From assembly GCA_020881915.1 (NCBI GenBank), contig JAJFPB010000004.1:4960001-5024000 (forward strand): a stretch of 64,000 bases of DNA, given 5' to 3'. The translations under genes and the position numbers were made by a program. The notes below the pieces were generated by a model. That model was not told where the DNA came from and did not search any database. It saw only the letters and a program-made list of their open reading frames with translations. Positions within the stretch are counted from its first letter, which is position 1. Each line of letters opens with the position of its first letter. The stretch is from Paramyrothecium sp. XJ0827 (taxonomy: Eukaryota; Ascomycota; Sordariomycetes; Hypocreales; Stachybotryaceae). Shown in pieces: positions 32,778 to 42,418 of the stretch.

Positions 32778-34491
32778 ATGTTCCAACAACTGACGGGTGG
32801 CTCCATCCTGGCTATTACGGCTCTGGCTTTGACCCTTGTGCTCCTACACCGAGCTTTCGGTTCTGGCCTCGCAAAAGTGCGCGGTCCCTTTGCTGCTCGC
32901 TTTACTGACCTTTGGTATCTCTTGAGCATCTACAAAGGCAGCTTTGAGCGAGAAAACATTCGCCTGCATGAAAAATATGGTAAGTTGTCCATGAGCCCGT
33001 CCTCAAACTTTTTCCTGACATCCCTACCGGATCCATTGTCCGTTATGGCCCAAACCGATTCAGCTTCAACAGTGCGGACGCTCTGAAGAAGATCTACTCT
33101 CATGGAAGCGAGTTCCCAAAATCGTCCTGGTACAATACTTGGTCTAGCCCTCATCAGTGGAACCTGTTCGGCGACCGTGATCGTAAGCGCCATGCGGTCA
33201 ACCGAAGGCAGTACCAGAGCACATATAGTATGTCATCATTAGTCAATTACGAGGCATTCGTCGATGAATGTTCCGATATTTTCATCAAGAATCTCAGGGA
33301 TATAGCGAGCGACCAACATCAGTCCCTCAACATGGGCCACTGGTTCCAATGCTACGCCTTTGACGTTATTGGGTTAAGAACCTACTCTAAGCGTCTTGGT
33401 TTCCTCGATTGCGGCGAGGATATTGCGAACGTCATGAGAAACCTCGAAGATCATCTGTTGTACGCCAGCCTTGTGGGAGTATACCCGTGGCTGCACCCAC
33501 TGCTCTTCAAAATACGAAACTGGAAAGCTGGGATAGGCGGGACGGGCAGGCAGTACATCATCAATTTCACCAAGGAACGAATGCGGGAACACCAAGAAGA
33601 TGAGAAGTACTCGAAGGGTGAGCAACATGAGGAAAATGAGGTCCAAGACGGCACAATTGACTTCTTGACGAAGTTCTTCCAAAAGCATACACGAGATGAA
33701 GAAACATTTTCCCACTATCATATCCTTGCAGGTTGCGTATCAAACATGGTTGCTGGCTCGGACACCACAGCCATCAGTCTCAGCGCAATCTTGTACTACC
33801 TTCTGAGAAACCCATTTGCTATGGCGAAGCTCTCAAAAGAGATCGGAGATCATTATGAGAAAAATGACTCTGACTATGTCACCTTTCAGAAGAGTCAAGA
33901 AATGCATTATCTCCAGGCTGTCATCAAAGAAGCGCTGAGGCTCCATCCTGCTACAGGTCTGCCTCTGGAAAGAGCTGTGCCGGAGGGTGGTGTAACAATT
34001 GATGGGAAATTTTTTCCGCCTGGAGTAAGACGAATCTTGCCTTCGTCTTACCACAACTGTTACTGATGTCTCGCAGTGTATAGTTGGTATCAATACCTGG
34101 GTGGTGCATCGAGATACGTCCGTTTTCGGCAGAGATGCAGATGAATTCAACCCGGACCGATGGCTGACAGCTGATCCGGAAAAACTGAGGGAAATGAGCC
34201 GATTCTGGATGCCAGTAAGTAACACAGACAAAGAAATATTCTACCTACATTTTGCCGAGTCTTGTGGTTGTCTAACCAATGACTTAGTTTGGGCTGGCAT
34301 CTCGGACATGTATCGGGCGTCACATCTCGATCCTAGAGATATCAAAGCTCATCCCTCGATTGATTCATGAGTTTGAAATGGAGCTAGTCAGCAGTGAGCC
34401 TTGGAAGACAGTCAACCGATGGTTTGTGAAGCCTGAAGACTTCCATGTTGCCCTGAAGCCTCGGAAGCTGGTCAGAAAAGAAACCTTGTGA
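32778..34491 (+). CDS. Cytochrome P450, pisatin-demethylase-like; splice acceptor damaged
   Basis: Protein similarity defines four exons, 32778-32979, 33030-34024, 34077-34214 and 34288-34491 (512 aa). An N-terminal anchor precedes KVRGPFAARFTDLW and LHEKYG. IVRYGPNRFSFNSADALKKIY and SSWYNTWSS follow, as in CYP57-like P450s. The I-helix is AGSDTT, the ExxR is EALR, and FNPDRWL precedes the heme loop. Two defects show. First, intron 32980-33029 has a good donor (GTAAGT) and a branch-like CTGAC, but ends in CCG where CAG is expected. No AG lies at a usable place, and read-through reaches a stop at 33084-33086. Second, the heme loop reads FGLASRTCIG, with Ala for the usually invariant Gly. A sequencing error or rare splicing could explain the first. 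The gene may be a young pseudogene; an internal start at 33230 would lack the anchor. Confidence 0.75.
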
Positions 34492-34838
34492 CCCACATGG
34501 CACCGAACGCTGCATTCAGGGCTGCAATTCGTTACATGTTATGAGAGGTGTACGTCTTCGTGCGGTAAATGAAGAGACTGCATGGGAACGGGTATTATTA
34601 GGCGATGTCAAGTTCTTTTCCCACCTATAGAATCACCCGTACCTCGTTTGATACCATGTCACGCGCAACACGCTTACGGAAGGTCGCACGACTCGCCCAT
34701 GTACAAGATAGCAGAGTTGCATTGGCGCTACAAAAAAGAGGAGAAATGGTGACTGATCGGCAAACGCGAACAACAAATACTCCCGAAGTCAGTTCACACT
34801 GGCCATCTACAATTTTCACTGTTGACATTCTTGCGATA
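34492..34838. other. Intergenic between P450 and M64 peptidase
   Basis: 347 bp. An open frame runs into the peptidase exon from 34605, but the signal-peptide ATG at 34839 is the better start. Confidence 0.5.
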
Positions 34839-36927
34839 ATGATTGTACCAGCTCTCTACTCTCTTGGACTGGTTTCCCTGGCCCTCGGCCAGTTCTGCGA
34901 ACATCAATGGGAGGGAAAGTTTGCCGACCAAAAGATCAACGGTGTCCCATACTTGCAGGTGCAAGATAATGTCGCAGCTCCTCCTCTCGAGATTCGACCG
35001 CTTATTGTGACTGGTCCATCCAGTAATCGCGTAGACCTCATCTTCTTTGGTGATGGATGTATGTCAACTGATGAGGGTCAAGTCAGCTGCTAACGAAGTC
35101 AGACACGGAGAGAGAGAAAGAAAAATTCTTCAGCGATGCTCTGTTTTTGGCCAAGAACGTCACAGACGGCCAAACATTCAACGATGTGGCGCCTTTGATG
35201 AACTGGTGGGCTGGGTTTTCTCCCAGTGTGGAGGTTCGTTACATGCCCCGAGCAAGGATTGAAGCTGACATGTGCAGAGCGGTGTTGGCGTTGGTGGACG
35301 GCCTCTCAAGTAAGGGATTCGCTCCATTACTGACCGCACTAACATCTCCAGCACTGTGTACGGGCTGTATCGCGATGGCACTGAGCTCCGAGGCGTGTAC
35401 TACGACAAGCCCGAGGTTGCACGGGCAGCCTGCCAGTCAACGGATGCCTGCGACTACCCCATCCTGCTAGGAAACGACCCGTACTACGGAGGCTTAGGCG
35501 GCTCCTTCACGTAAGTTATTCTCTTGACATCTGAGGCATTATCTGAAGTTGCAGCGTCATCACGGCCTCCACGGTTAATGGACCCGCGATTCTCCGCCAT
35601 GAACTGGGCCACTCAATTATCAATGTGGGCGAAGAGTATGATGGCGCAACAGGCTATTTCGGTGTCAACTCGGCCCGAACTCCGAGTGCGGTTCCCTGGA
35701 CGCAATGGTATTCCAGGCCACAGAATGAGCCAAGGATTCAACGGTCCAACATGCCGGTCCAAGCATACACCTGGACTCTCCTCAATACAACAAAAGCCTG
35801 GAGCAGAACATTCTCATCAGCTGGCACTTACAGTAGTTATCTTTTGCAGTTCAGCATTTCTGGTGTGCCGGCCAGCAGCGATCTGCGCGTCGAGCTGGAC
35901 GGGAAGAACCTTGGCTGGCAAGCGTTCCCTGGGATTGGGCTTGATCGATACATCTACAACTTAAAGTTCAATACGCCTCTTGCGGCAGGACAGCATCGAT
36001 TGACATTTACCCTCCTAAACAAGGCTCGCGAAGGGACAGCGCAGCTTTGTAATTTCGAGGTAGTGGAATATGGTACCGAGACACAGTAAGTGAGCCGCTT
36101 GTCAAGACATCACAGAGCTGACTTTGAAAGGTTTGTTTCTCAGCCAGGGTACTACGGCTTATATCCAACGTAAGTATTTCTTCGTATTGGATATCTTCCA
36201 TTATTGACGCACGTCCAGATACTCTGAGACGAATGCTACCACCTACCGGCCAACCAACAACGACTGTCTCATGCGGCTGACATACACCGTGGACTTTTGT
36301 GCCGCTTGCATTGAAGGGCTTTGGTGGGCTCTGCTCCGGCCACTCTCTCTGATCGACAAAATCACGCAAATCGCACAGCCAAATGCGAACACGAATATTA
36401 CCCTCGACCTCATTCCAGTCGCACAGTTCAGGAAGGTGCCTAGACCAACCGAGGCATATACCATCAGATGGTTCAATGCCGCCAACAACTCGCCCTTGAC
36501 GCAGTGGACAAACCGCACAAGTGCGCTCGTTAGTCAAAGTATCGCCCGAGTTGACGTTGAGGTTCGGCTCTGGACGGCCCAGGTCAAAGTCGACAGGGAA
36601 GGATTGTTGGTGCCAGGGATGGACATCGAACGAATGGGAATCGAATCGATAGATTCATTCGATGCCAAGTCTTACAAATGTCGAATCGAATTTCTTGGCA
36701 TTCGATTCGATGTCGAATCTGCGGCGCGCCCATTTGATTCGCATCGAATCGAATGTGACATGTCCTGTTCGATGTTCGAATGCATCGATTCGAATGTGGG
36801 GCATCCCATTCGACATTCGAACCGTACAGGTCACCATATGATTCGACATCGAATCGATCGCCCCCACCCGTTCGATCGAAAATCGATCGATTCGGTCGAA
36901 CAGAGAGACGCGATGTGCGAATCATGA
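34839..36927 (+). CDS. M64 (IgA-peptidase-like) metallopeptidase, 3' end replaced by hAT sequence
   Basis: Seven exons, 34839-35058, 35103-35233, 35278-35309, 35352-35510, 35555-36085, 36131-36169 and 36219 onward, with unusually short introns (42-49 nt). A signal peptide (VPALYSLGLVSLALGQF) indicates secretion. VDLIFFGDGYTERE opens the peptidase domain. The zinc motif is HELGH at 196-200, followed by the glutamates of NVGEEYD. QPGYYGLYPTYSET and CLMR lead into the C-terminal part (CAACIEGLW). Genuine sequence ends at 36613, where the hAT element begins. Translation then runs about 104 residues into the transposon to the stop at 36925-36927, giving 606 aa. Without the element the frame would close after 525 aa at 41877. 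The catalytic region is intact, so activity may survive. Family members are secreted zinc peptidases of unproven substrate in fungi. Confidence 0.85.
36606..36613. repeat. hAT target-site duplication, left
   Basis: GTTGGTGC immediately precedes the element start at 36614 and is identical to 41799-41806. Eight bases is the standard hAT duplication length. Confidence 0.95.
36614..36635 (+). repeat. hAT left terminal inverted repeat
   Basis: Pairs with the reverse complement of 41777-41798 at 18 of 22 positions, with mismatches at positions 5, 6, 15 and 16. Confidence 0.9.
36640..36905. repeat. hAT left subterminal TCGAAT/ATTCGA array
   Basis: More than a dozen copies of ATTCGA or TCGAAT, many as the palindromes TCGAATCGA or GATTCGAATC, within 265 bp. 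These are the kind of clustered words a hAT transposase binds. A matching array lies at the right end. Confidence 0.85.
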
Positions 36928-37651
36928 CCAAGGGGTGGATTCAGCGCGATTCGCAGACGCGTTAAGAGGCCCCTGGCACTCTCCTCGACGCGACAAGTGC
37001 AACGCGATCAACGCTGACAACAATTCATCTTAAACCCGGAACGGATTAACGCGCCGGCCACCGCGAATTACCAACAGGTTTACCAGTTGGGAATGACTCC
37101 TGTCAGATATTGTGGCGAATTGTATGTTCATCTTGTTCTGTGTCGTGCTTGCTACTTGAGGTTTCGGAGCAAGCTCTATATGCTTTTTCTGTGCTATGTG
37201 GAATCAACTGGAAGCTGCTTGCTAAGCCTGTGGCAATAGGTGGCAACTGTCATCTTTGGTGACAATATCAGCCTTTCAAGCTACTTCCATGAGCTTCCTT
37301 TGCCACTATTCAACAACTCCCATGGTCACAATCCCGACAAATAACCCACCAGCAGGTGCTTTACAGGAATGTAACGGATAACCCAATTTTAATCTTGTAA
37401 TAAAACACTGAGTCGGTTTCTATGAGGAATATATATTTGTCGCGTGGGGTGGTTGAAGTATGAGTTATTGTTGCTGTAAAAATACAACCTCCCAAGTTAG
37501 GAGGTACCAAGGTCGTCATATAAAAGTAGGTGGGGCTTACAGTAGTTTTTAACGCAGGAGTATAGGGTATGTCCGTCCCAGTAACAGGCCGCTATACAGA
37601 GAGGGGATCACTAAAAACACGCCGCTTTTTCTGCGGAATAATAGGAGGAAG

Positions 37652-37692
<41 letters not shown>

Positions 37693-38573
37693 ATCTCCGT
37701 ATTTCTCTCTACTAAAAGTTTTTACTGATGCTAGCTTCGGCATGATCGGATGAATATGTCCGGCTCGAAGTTTTCACGCATTGGCGAGTATGGGATTCAT
37801 GATCTTCCTGCCCCTCTCTTTAACTTTTTGGTTGTCTCGGGACCTGCACCTAAAGCCAGCTTTGCCTGTGAACCGATGTACCAGCGACTTCACAGGTGCA
37901 TCCACTTAGAGCCTCAACTTCAAGTCCCCACCGTTCCGCCCCCTCACGTGAACCGTTTACAAAACTCAAGAATCCATTCTGAGTTGACGCCAGATTGGAA
38001 TGAGCACAAATGCAAAGCCGGGTATGGGGACTCGGCTGAGGTACGGGATGGCTTTTTTCAAGGTTGGCCCGTAGTGATGCGTCTGTGCTTTGGCATGAGC
38101 CAATAGGAGCCTCTGACGCGAGTGGAACAGGGAATATATGGAATCTTACCCCACCGTCTGTGGACCTAATCAACGAGACCCCGATTTGGCTGGTTGCCAA
38201 GTACTGAGAGCTTGGTGGAGCGGCACTTGGGAGAATCTCCGTACACCAATGGTCGGAACAAAGTTTGGCTTTTCTTACATACAATGGCGGCTTCACGCGC
38301 GACTCCCTCGCCTTGGGCGCGCCAGGTCGTCGTTCGCGCTGCTCGCGAATGCTTCATTCATCGCACAAGATTTTGCATGTTTAACGGCAGTGGAGATGTC
38401 GCGAATTTCGCGTTGACGACAAAATGGGCGTGATATACGCGTGTTATTGGCCTCAATGCCTGTCTTGTCAGTGATGGATGGATGGATTTAAGTGAGCCTC
38501 AGTGCAGTCTCAATGGCTTCCAACAACCTCGACCCACGCGACCCTCTGTCCGACTAGCTAAACTAACCGCATC
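36928..38573. other. hAT left arm, non-coding
   Basis: 1.6 kb between the left subterminal array and the transposase start. It has no supported gene, a 39-bp A tract, and a TATA-like ATATAAAAG near 37520. Fungal hAT elements are usually shorter, so part of this arm may be a nested insertion, but its borders could not be fixed. Confidence 0.5.
37652..37690 (+). repeat. 39-bp A homopolymer
   Basis: An uninterrupted run of A within the hAT left arm, preceded by GGAGGAAG. It may be the 3' tail of a nested poly(A) retroposon, or simple slippage. Confidence 0.85.
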
Positions 38574-41292
38574 ATGATGTCCTCCGAACCATTCTCTTTG
38601 AGCCCTTCGTCCTGGAATCAACCAGGCGTGATGGAGCGCGATGAATTCTCTTCTTCGCCAGCCGCCCCGTCTCCAGGAACCTCATTACCAACGACGCCAT
38701 TGCCCCGTCCTCGCGGGACTGCCGCCGATTTTATTCAGGTCGATTGGACACTCTGGGGCCGCCAAGAGTGGGCCAAATGGCCCGGATTCGAGCGTTATAC
38801 TGGCGGCCAAGACACGAGAGCATGGTGGCAACAATATGGGTATCGCGTTAAGGACCGTTCCACGTCGCGGCAGGGAAATAAGCTGAAGTGGATCTGCGCT
38901 GACTGCTTTGCCCGAGGTTTTAAGAAGAAGTCAGACTTCTGTTTCGTCTGCTCGACAGGAGTCGCCATCAGGAAACACCTACTCAAAGCCCACGGGATTT
39001 CTTGTAAGTGTGTGCCTCTCCTCTACGGTTTGATAACGTGCTGATTTGGCAGGCCCCGAACAAAGTTGTCAGCCCCGTGGGGGCTCATTTCGAGATGACA
39101 GGACCATCACCGACTTCATCGATGCCGACTTCAATAATCCCCACGACCAGTTTCTTCTCAGCAAGCTGCGTGGAAGATTCAGCAGCAAAGGCCTCCGAGT
39201 ACTCCTCCTCGACTGGATTACCTACCATAACCTGCCGTTCAACATTGTCAATACCGAGCGGTTCCAGCGGATCCTTCTCTACGGCAATCCCCTCCTTGAT
39301 GTGACCCACATTCCTCTGCGAAGACGCTGCTTCGCATGCTCGAATCCGAGTATAGGGGTGCCGTTGGGCCGGTAACCGAAGTGTTGCGCAGCGCTCGATC
39401 CCAGATTCATTTCTCCTTCGACGGTTGGACATCCAAGTCGTACACTTCGTTTCTTGGGATCAACGCTCAATTCATTGATAACCACTTTGTCCAACACCGA
39501 ATCCTCCTTGGGCTTCGACCTCTCTCGGGCAGACACAACGGTGCTTCACTTGCCGATGAGGTCGCTGATACGCTCGCATTCTGGCAAATCAACGACCCGG
39601 ACAAGGTTGGCTACTTCACGCTGGACAATGCTGCCAACAATGACACCTGCATGGACGATCTTGCCTTTGAACACGGCTTCTCAGCTGAAGAGCGACGGAT
39701 CCGCTGCGCTGCGCATATCTTCAACCTTTGCGTGCGGGCAATGCTATACGGTTCGAAGCGAGAGAACTTCGCGGCAATCATCGCTGCCGATGGTGACGAT
39801 CAAGATGACGATGAGGAGCTAGTTGATCAAGCTATCGACGAGGCCCTGGATGTAGAGATGGAAGACGGCACGGATGAAGACTTTGAAGCGAGCACTGCCG
39901 TTGGTATCCCAGAAGAGGACTTCCTATCATCCCACCCAGCCCCGGAGGAGATCAATGGAGCCACTTTCAGGGAGTACAGCCAGAACGGCGCCGCAGGAAT
40001 GCTTCACAACATCGGGATTCAGCTGCGAGCGAGTACACAGCTGTACGAGCAGTTTCTTCAGTCTCAGCGCAAGGAATCCGGCCATGAATCAACACTTCAC
40101 TGGGTCTTCAACAATGCCACCAGATGGAACTCGGACATGCGGATGATGGAGAGGGCCCTTCGTCTCCGCCCGGCTCTCAATACATTCTTCAATGACGTTC
40201 AGAACCGTTGGGAAACTGAGGGTCTTTGTGACAAACCGAAACCGGCAGTTCTGCAATACCGCTTAAGTGCGTACGACTGGAAGGTTATCGAGGTGCTTGT
40301 CAAGCTTCTGAAGCCTTTTGAAATCGCCACCAAGCAACTTCAGGGCGACGGTATTCCCGACGCGAGGTCGACTTGTGGTAGTTTCGATGAATACTTCCCT
40401 GTCTTCGAGATCCTACTTGACCACCTCGAAGGAGCTATCGAAGGCACAATCTTTGAAGAAGTTGAGGATCCAGTGAGCAAGGAGAAGAAGGACGTCGAAG
40501 TCGCCATCTACGACGGGCTCGATAGCAGAACCCGTAGATTGCTCCAGGTCTTTATCAAGCTCGGATGGAAGAAGCTTGCACAAGTACTACAACCGTCTGA
40601 CTAGCGCAGCTTATGTCGGCGCTGTTGTCTTCAACCCGGCGAAGAAGTGGCGCCTTCTCGATCAACTGTGGTCTCGAGTGCCTTCCCGTAAGGCCAAGGG
40701 TTGGCGATTAGAGTACGAATCCAAGCTCTTGGAGATCTGGGAGAGTTACAGGGAACGCGACGTTGACTACGAAGTCTTCGCTACATCTGACGAGGCCTCA
40801 ATGGATTACATTGAGCGGAGACTTGCCAGGAGTGTAGCTGGGTCGCTATGCGCCCAGGGTTCGTCCTTGGCAGCGTCCAGTGCCCGCAAGAGCACCCGAA
40901 AGACGAAACACACAACAGCGGGAGCGACTGCTGATGACGAATATGCTCGGTACTGTGCTGAGGAGGATGTTGTCAGCAGTCACCACTACAGAAGCAGGCC
41001 GATTGACTGGTGGAAAATCAACAGGAATCGGTACCCGCGACTGTCTCTGATGGCGGTTGATATGCTCACCATCCCATCGTCGTCTGCGGAGAGCGAGAGG
41101 GCATTTAGCAGTGCAGGACGTATGACGGCACCGTTGAGAAGCCGGCTGAGGAGGGAGATAGTGGCGATGGCTCAGTGCATTCGATCGTGGAGTAAAGCTG
41201 GGATCTACGCGCCTTCACTGCCGCTGGTTAGCCTCAGTGATGATCAATGGGTTGACGCACTTGCGTCGCTGAAGGGGACGAGTGACATTTAA
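38574..41292 (+). pseudogene. hAT transposase with two frameshifts
   Basis: Reads on + from the ATG at 38574, with an intron at 39004-39052 (49 nt). The N-terminal part has a Ser/Pro-rich leader and a BED-like zinc finger (CADC, then CFVC, then HLLKAHG). The catalytic region follows (FDGWTSKSYTSFLGI, LDNAANND, CAAHIFNLCV, NNATRWNSDMRMM). The C-terminus is the hAT dimerisation domain (WWKINRNRYPRLSLMA, SSSAESERAFSSAG). The frame breaks near 39305-39315, where one base seems missing, and again near 40577-40580, where one base seems extra. No intron of usable size explains either. Without the breaks the product would be about 890 aa, normal for the family. Sequencing error cannot be excluded from this view alone. 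Confidence 0.85.
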
Positions 41293-41479
41293 TCTGCCTA
41301 GTACTTGCCTTTGCACAATTGACGATGTTCTGCGATGTCTTATCTGAAGCCGTGATACCTTCTAAACCCGCTCTGCACCTCTCACCACTCTTCTGTCGGG
41401 ATATGACGGCATGACGGCCTGGTGATGATGACAACGGTCCATTCGGTTCTAGGTCCTATTGGTGTTTCGGTCTCCGCCG

Positions 41480-41785
41480 GGATTAGTTCTACGTTCGATC
41501 GAGTTCGAATCGAATTCGATCGAATCTTGGCATTCGATAGATATCGAATCTACGGAAGACATGTTCGATTCGAGTCGAATCTACGGCACAAGAATTGTGG
41601 CGCGTTCGATTCGATACGAATCTGCGGGAGATGTGTTCGATTCGAGTCGAATCTACAGGACAAGAATTGTGGCACGTTCGATTCGATACGAATCTGTGGG
41701 AGATGCGTCCGATTCGATTCGAATCTACGGGGTCACATTCGATTCGAACGCCAAGGCTTGGCGTTCGATTCGATAGATTCGTAAG
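41480..41785. repeat. hAT right subterminal TCGAAT/ATTCGA array
   Basis: A tandem-like array of about 60-bp units (ATTCGATACGAATCT, GGAGATG, TTCGATTCGAGTCGAATCTAC, ACAAGAATTGTGG) repeated two to three times, dense in TTCGAATCGA words. It mirrors the left array. Confidence 0.85.
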
Positions 41786-41798
41786 ATGTCCACGCCTG
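41777..41798 (-). repeat. hAT right terminal inverted repeat
   Basis: Its reverse complement begins CAGGCGTGGACATC and pairs with the left end at 18 of 22 positions. Confidence 0.9.
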
Positions 41799-41806
41799 GT
41801 TGGTGC
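41799..41806. repeat. hAT target-site duplication, right
   Basis: GTTGGTGC directly follows the element's right end and is identical to 36606-36613. Confidence 0.95.
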
Positions 41807-41877
41807 ACAAGGAGAGGATAACAGTGCAGAAGAGCGGCACGACAATGATGCATCCTGTCCGTAAGCTCTTGGACTAG
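41799..41877 (+). pseudogene. Displaced 3' end of the M64 peptidase gene
   Basis: If the element and one duplication are ignored, base 36613 joins 41807 in frame and codes for 23 more residues (beginning HKERITVQKSG) up to the TAG at 41875-41877. The GTAAGC at 41861 could alternatively be a donor for one more intron. Now stranded downstream of the transposon, it is not translated with the rest of the gene. Confidence 0.75.
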
Positions 41878-42418
41878 GATTAAGAGATCGGTTCAGAATG
41901 TTTCACTGGATGTCCTTCAAGCTGCTGATAGCTAAACTTTGTCTCCAATAATAAGAAGCTCAGAGCCGACAGAAAGATTGGCCAACAATGGGATAGGTCT
42001 TGTTCAAACAAACAAACCTATAGCCTGAGTTATACTTGCCCGCGTTGCGCTATAGCAGCCTAATATGTACCTGATAATTGGCGTATTTATTACAGTGACT
42101 GGATCCTATCGTAGAGAGCTGTCTCGTTCATGCAGTCCTTCGCCTTTTGATGGTCTTTTGTAGTTCTCGACATTCACTCACAACGTCATCTATCTGCACG
42201 TCGAATTCCTAGATAAAGCTCCCAAGTGATCCATTCTTTGTGATGCTCATATTAGCCTTCTGTAGCATCTCCCTGTATTTCGTTGAGATATGTCTATATT
42301 CACTCGGGTTCTACTTCAGCAGCCCCCCTTACCTGCCCCCGGGCCCAGTTGTGTCCTCATGCCCCTCAACACTGTGTACGCGTGAATACAGAATTACGAA
42401 AGACACGAGAAAAATGAC
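41878..42418. other. Intergenic, no supported gene
   Basis: 541 bp between the peptidase 3' remnant and the end of the jacalin metallopeptidase gene on the other strand. Nothing recognised. Confidence 0.5.

Larger units (their letters stand above)
36614..41798 (+). mobile_element. hAT DNA transposon (5,185 bp)
   Basis: The ends are defined by an exact 8-bp target duplication and imperfect terminal inverted repeats of 22 bp (36614-36635 and 41777-41798, 18 of 22 identical, both starting CAGG and sharing TGGACATC and ACGAAT). Subterminal arrays rich in TTCGAATCGA words flank the coding region. A transposase with a BED-like finger and a hAT dimerisation region lies at 38574-41292 on the same strand but carries two frameshifts. 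The element sits in the last exon of the M64 peptidase gene. The exact duplication points to recent insertion. The transposase defects mean later movement would need enzyme supplied from elsewhere. Confidence 0.95.
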
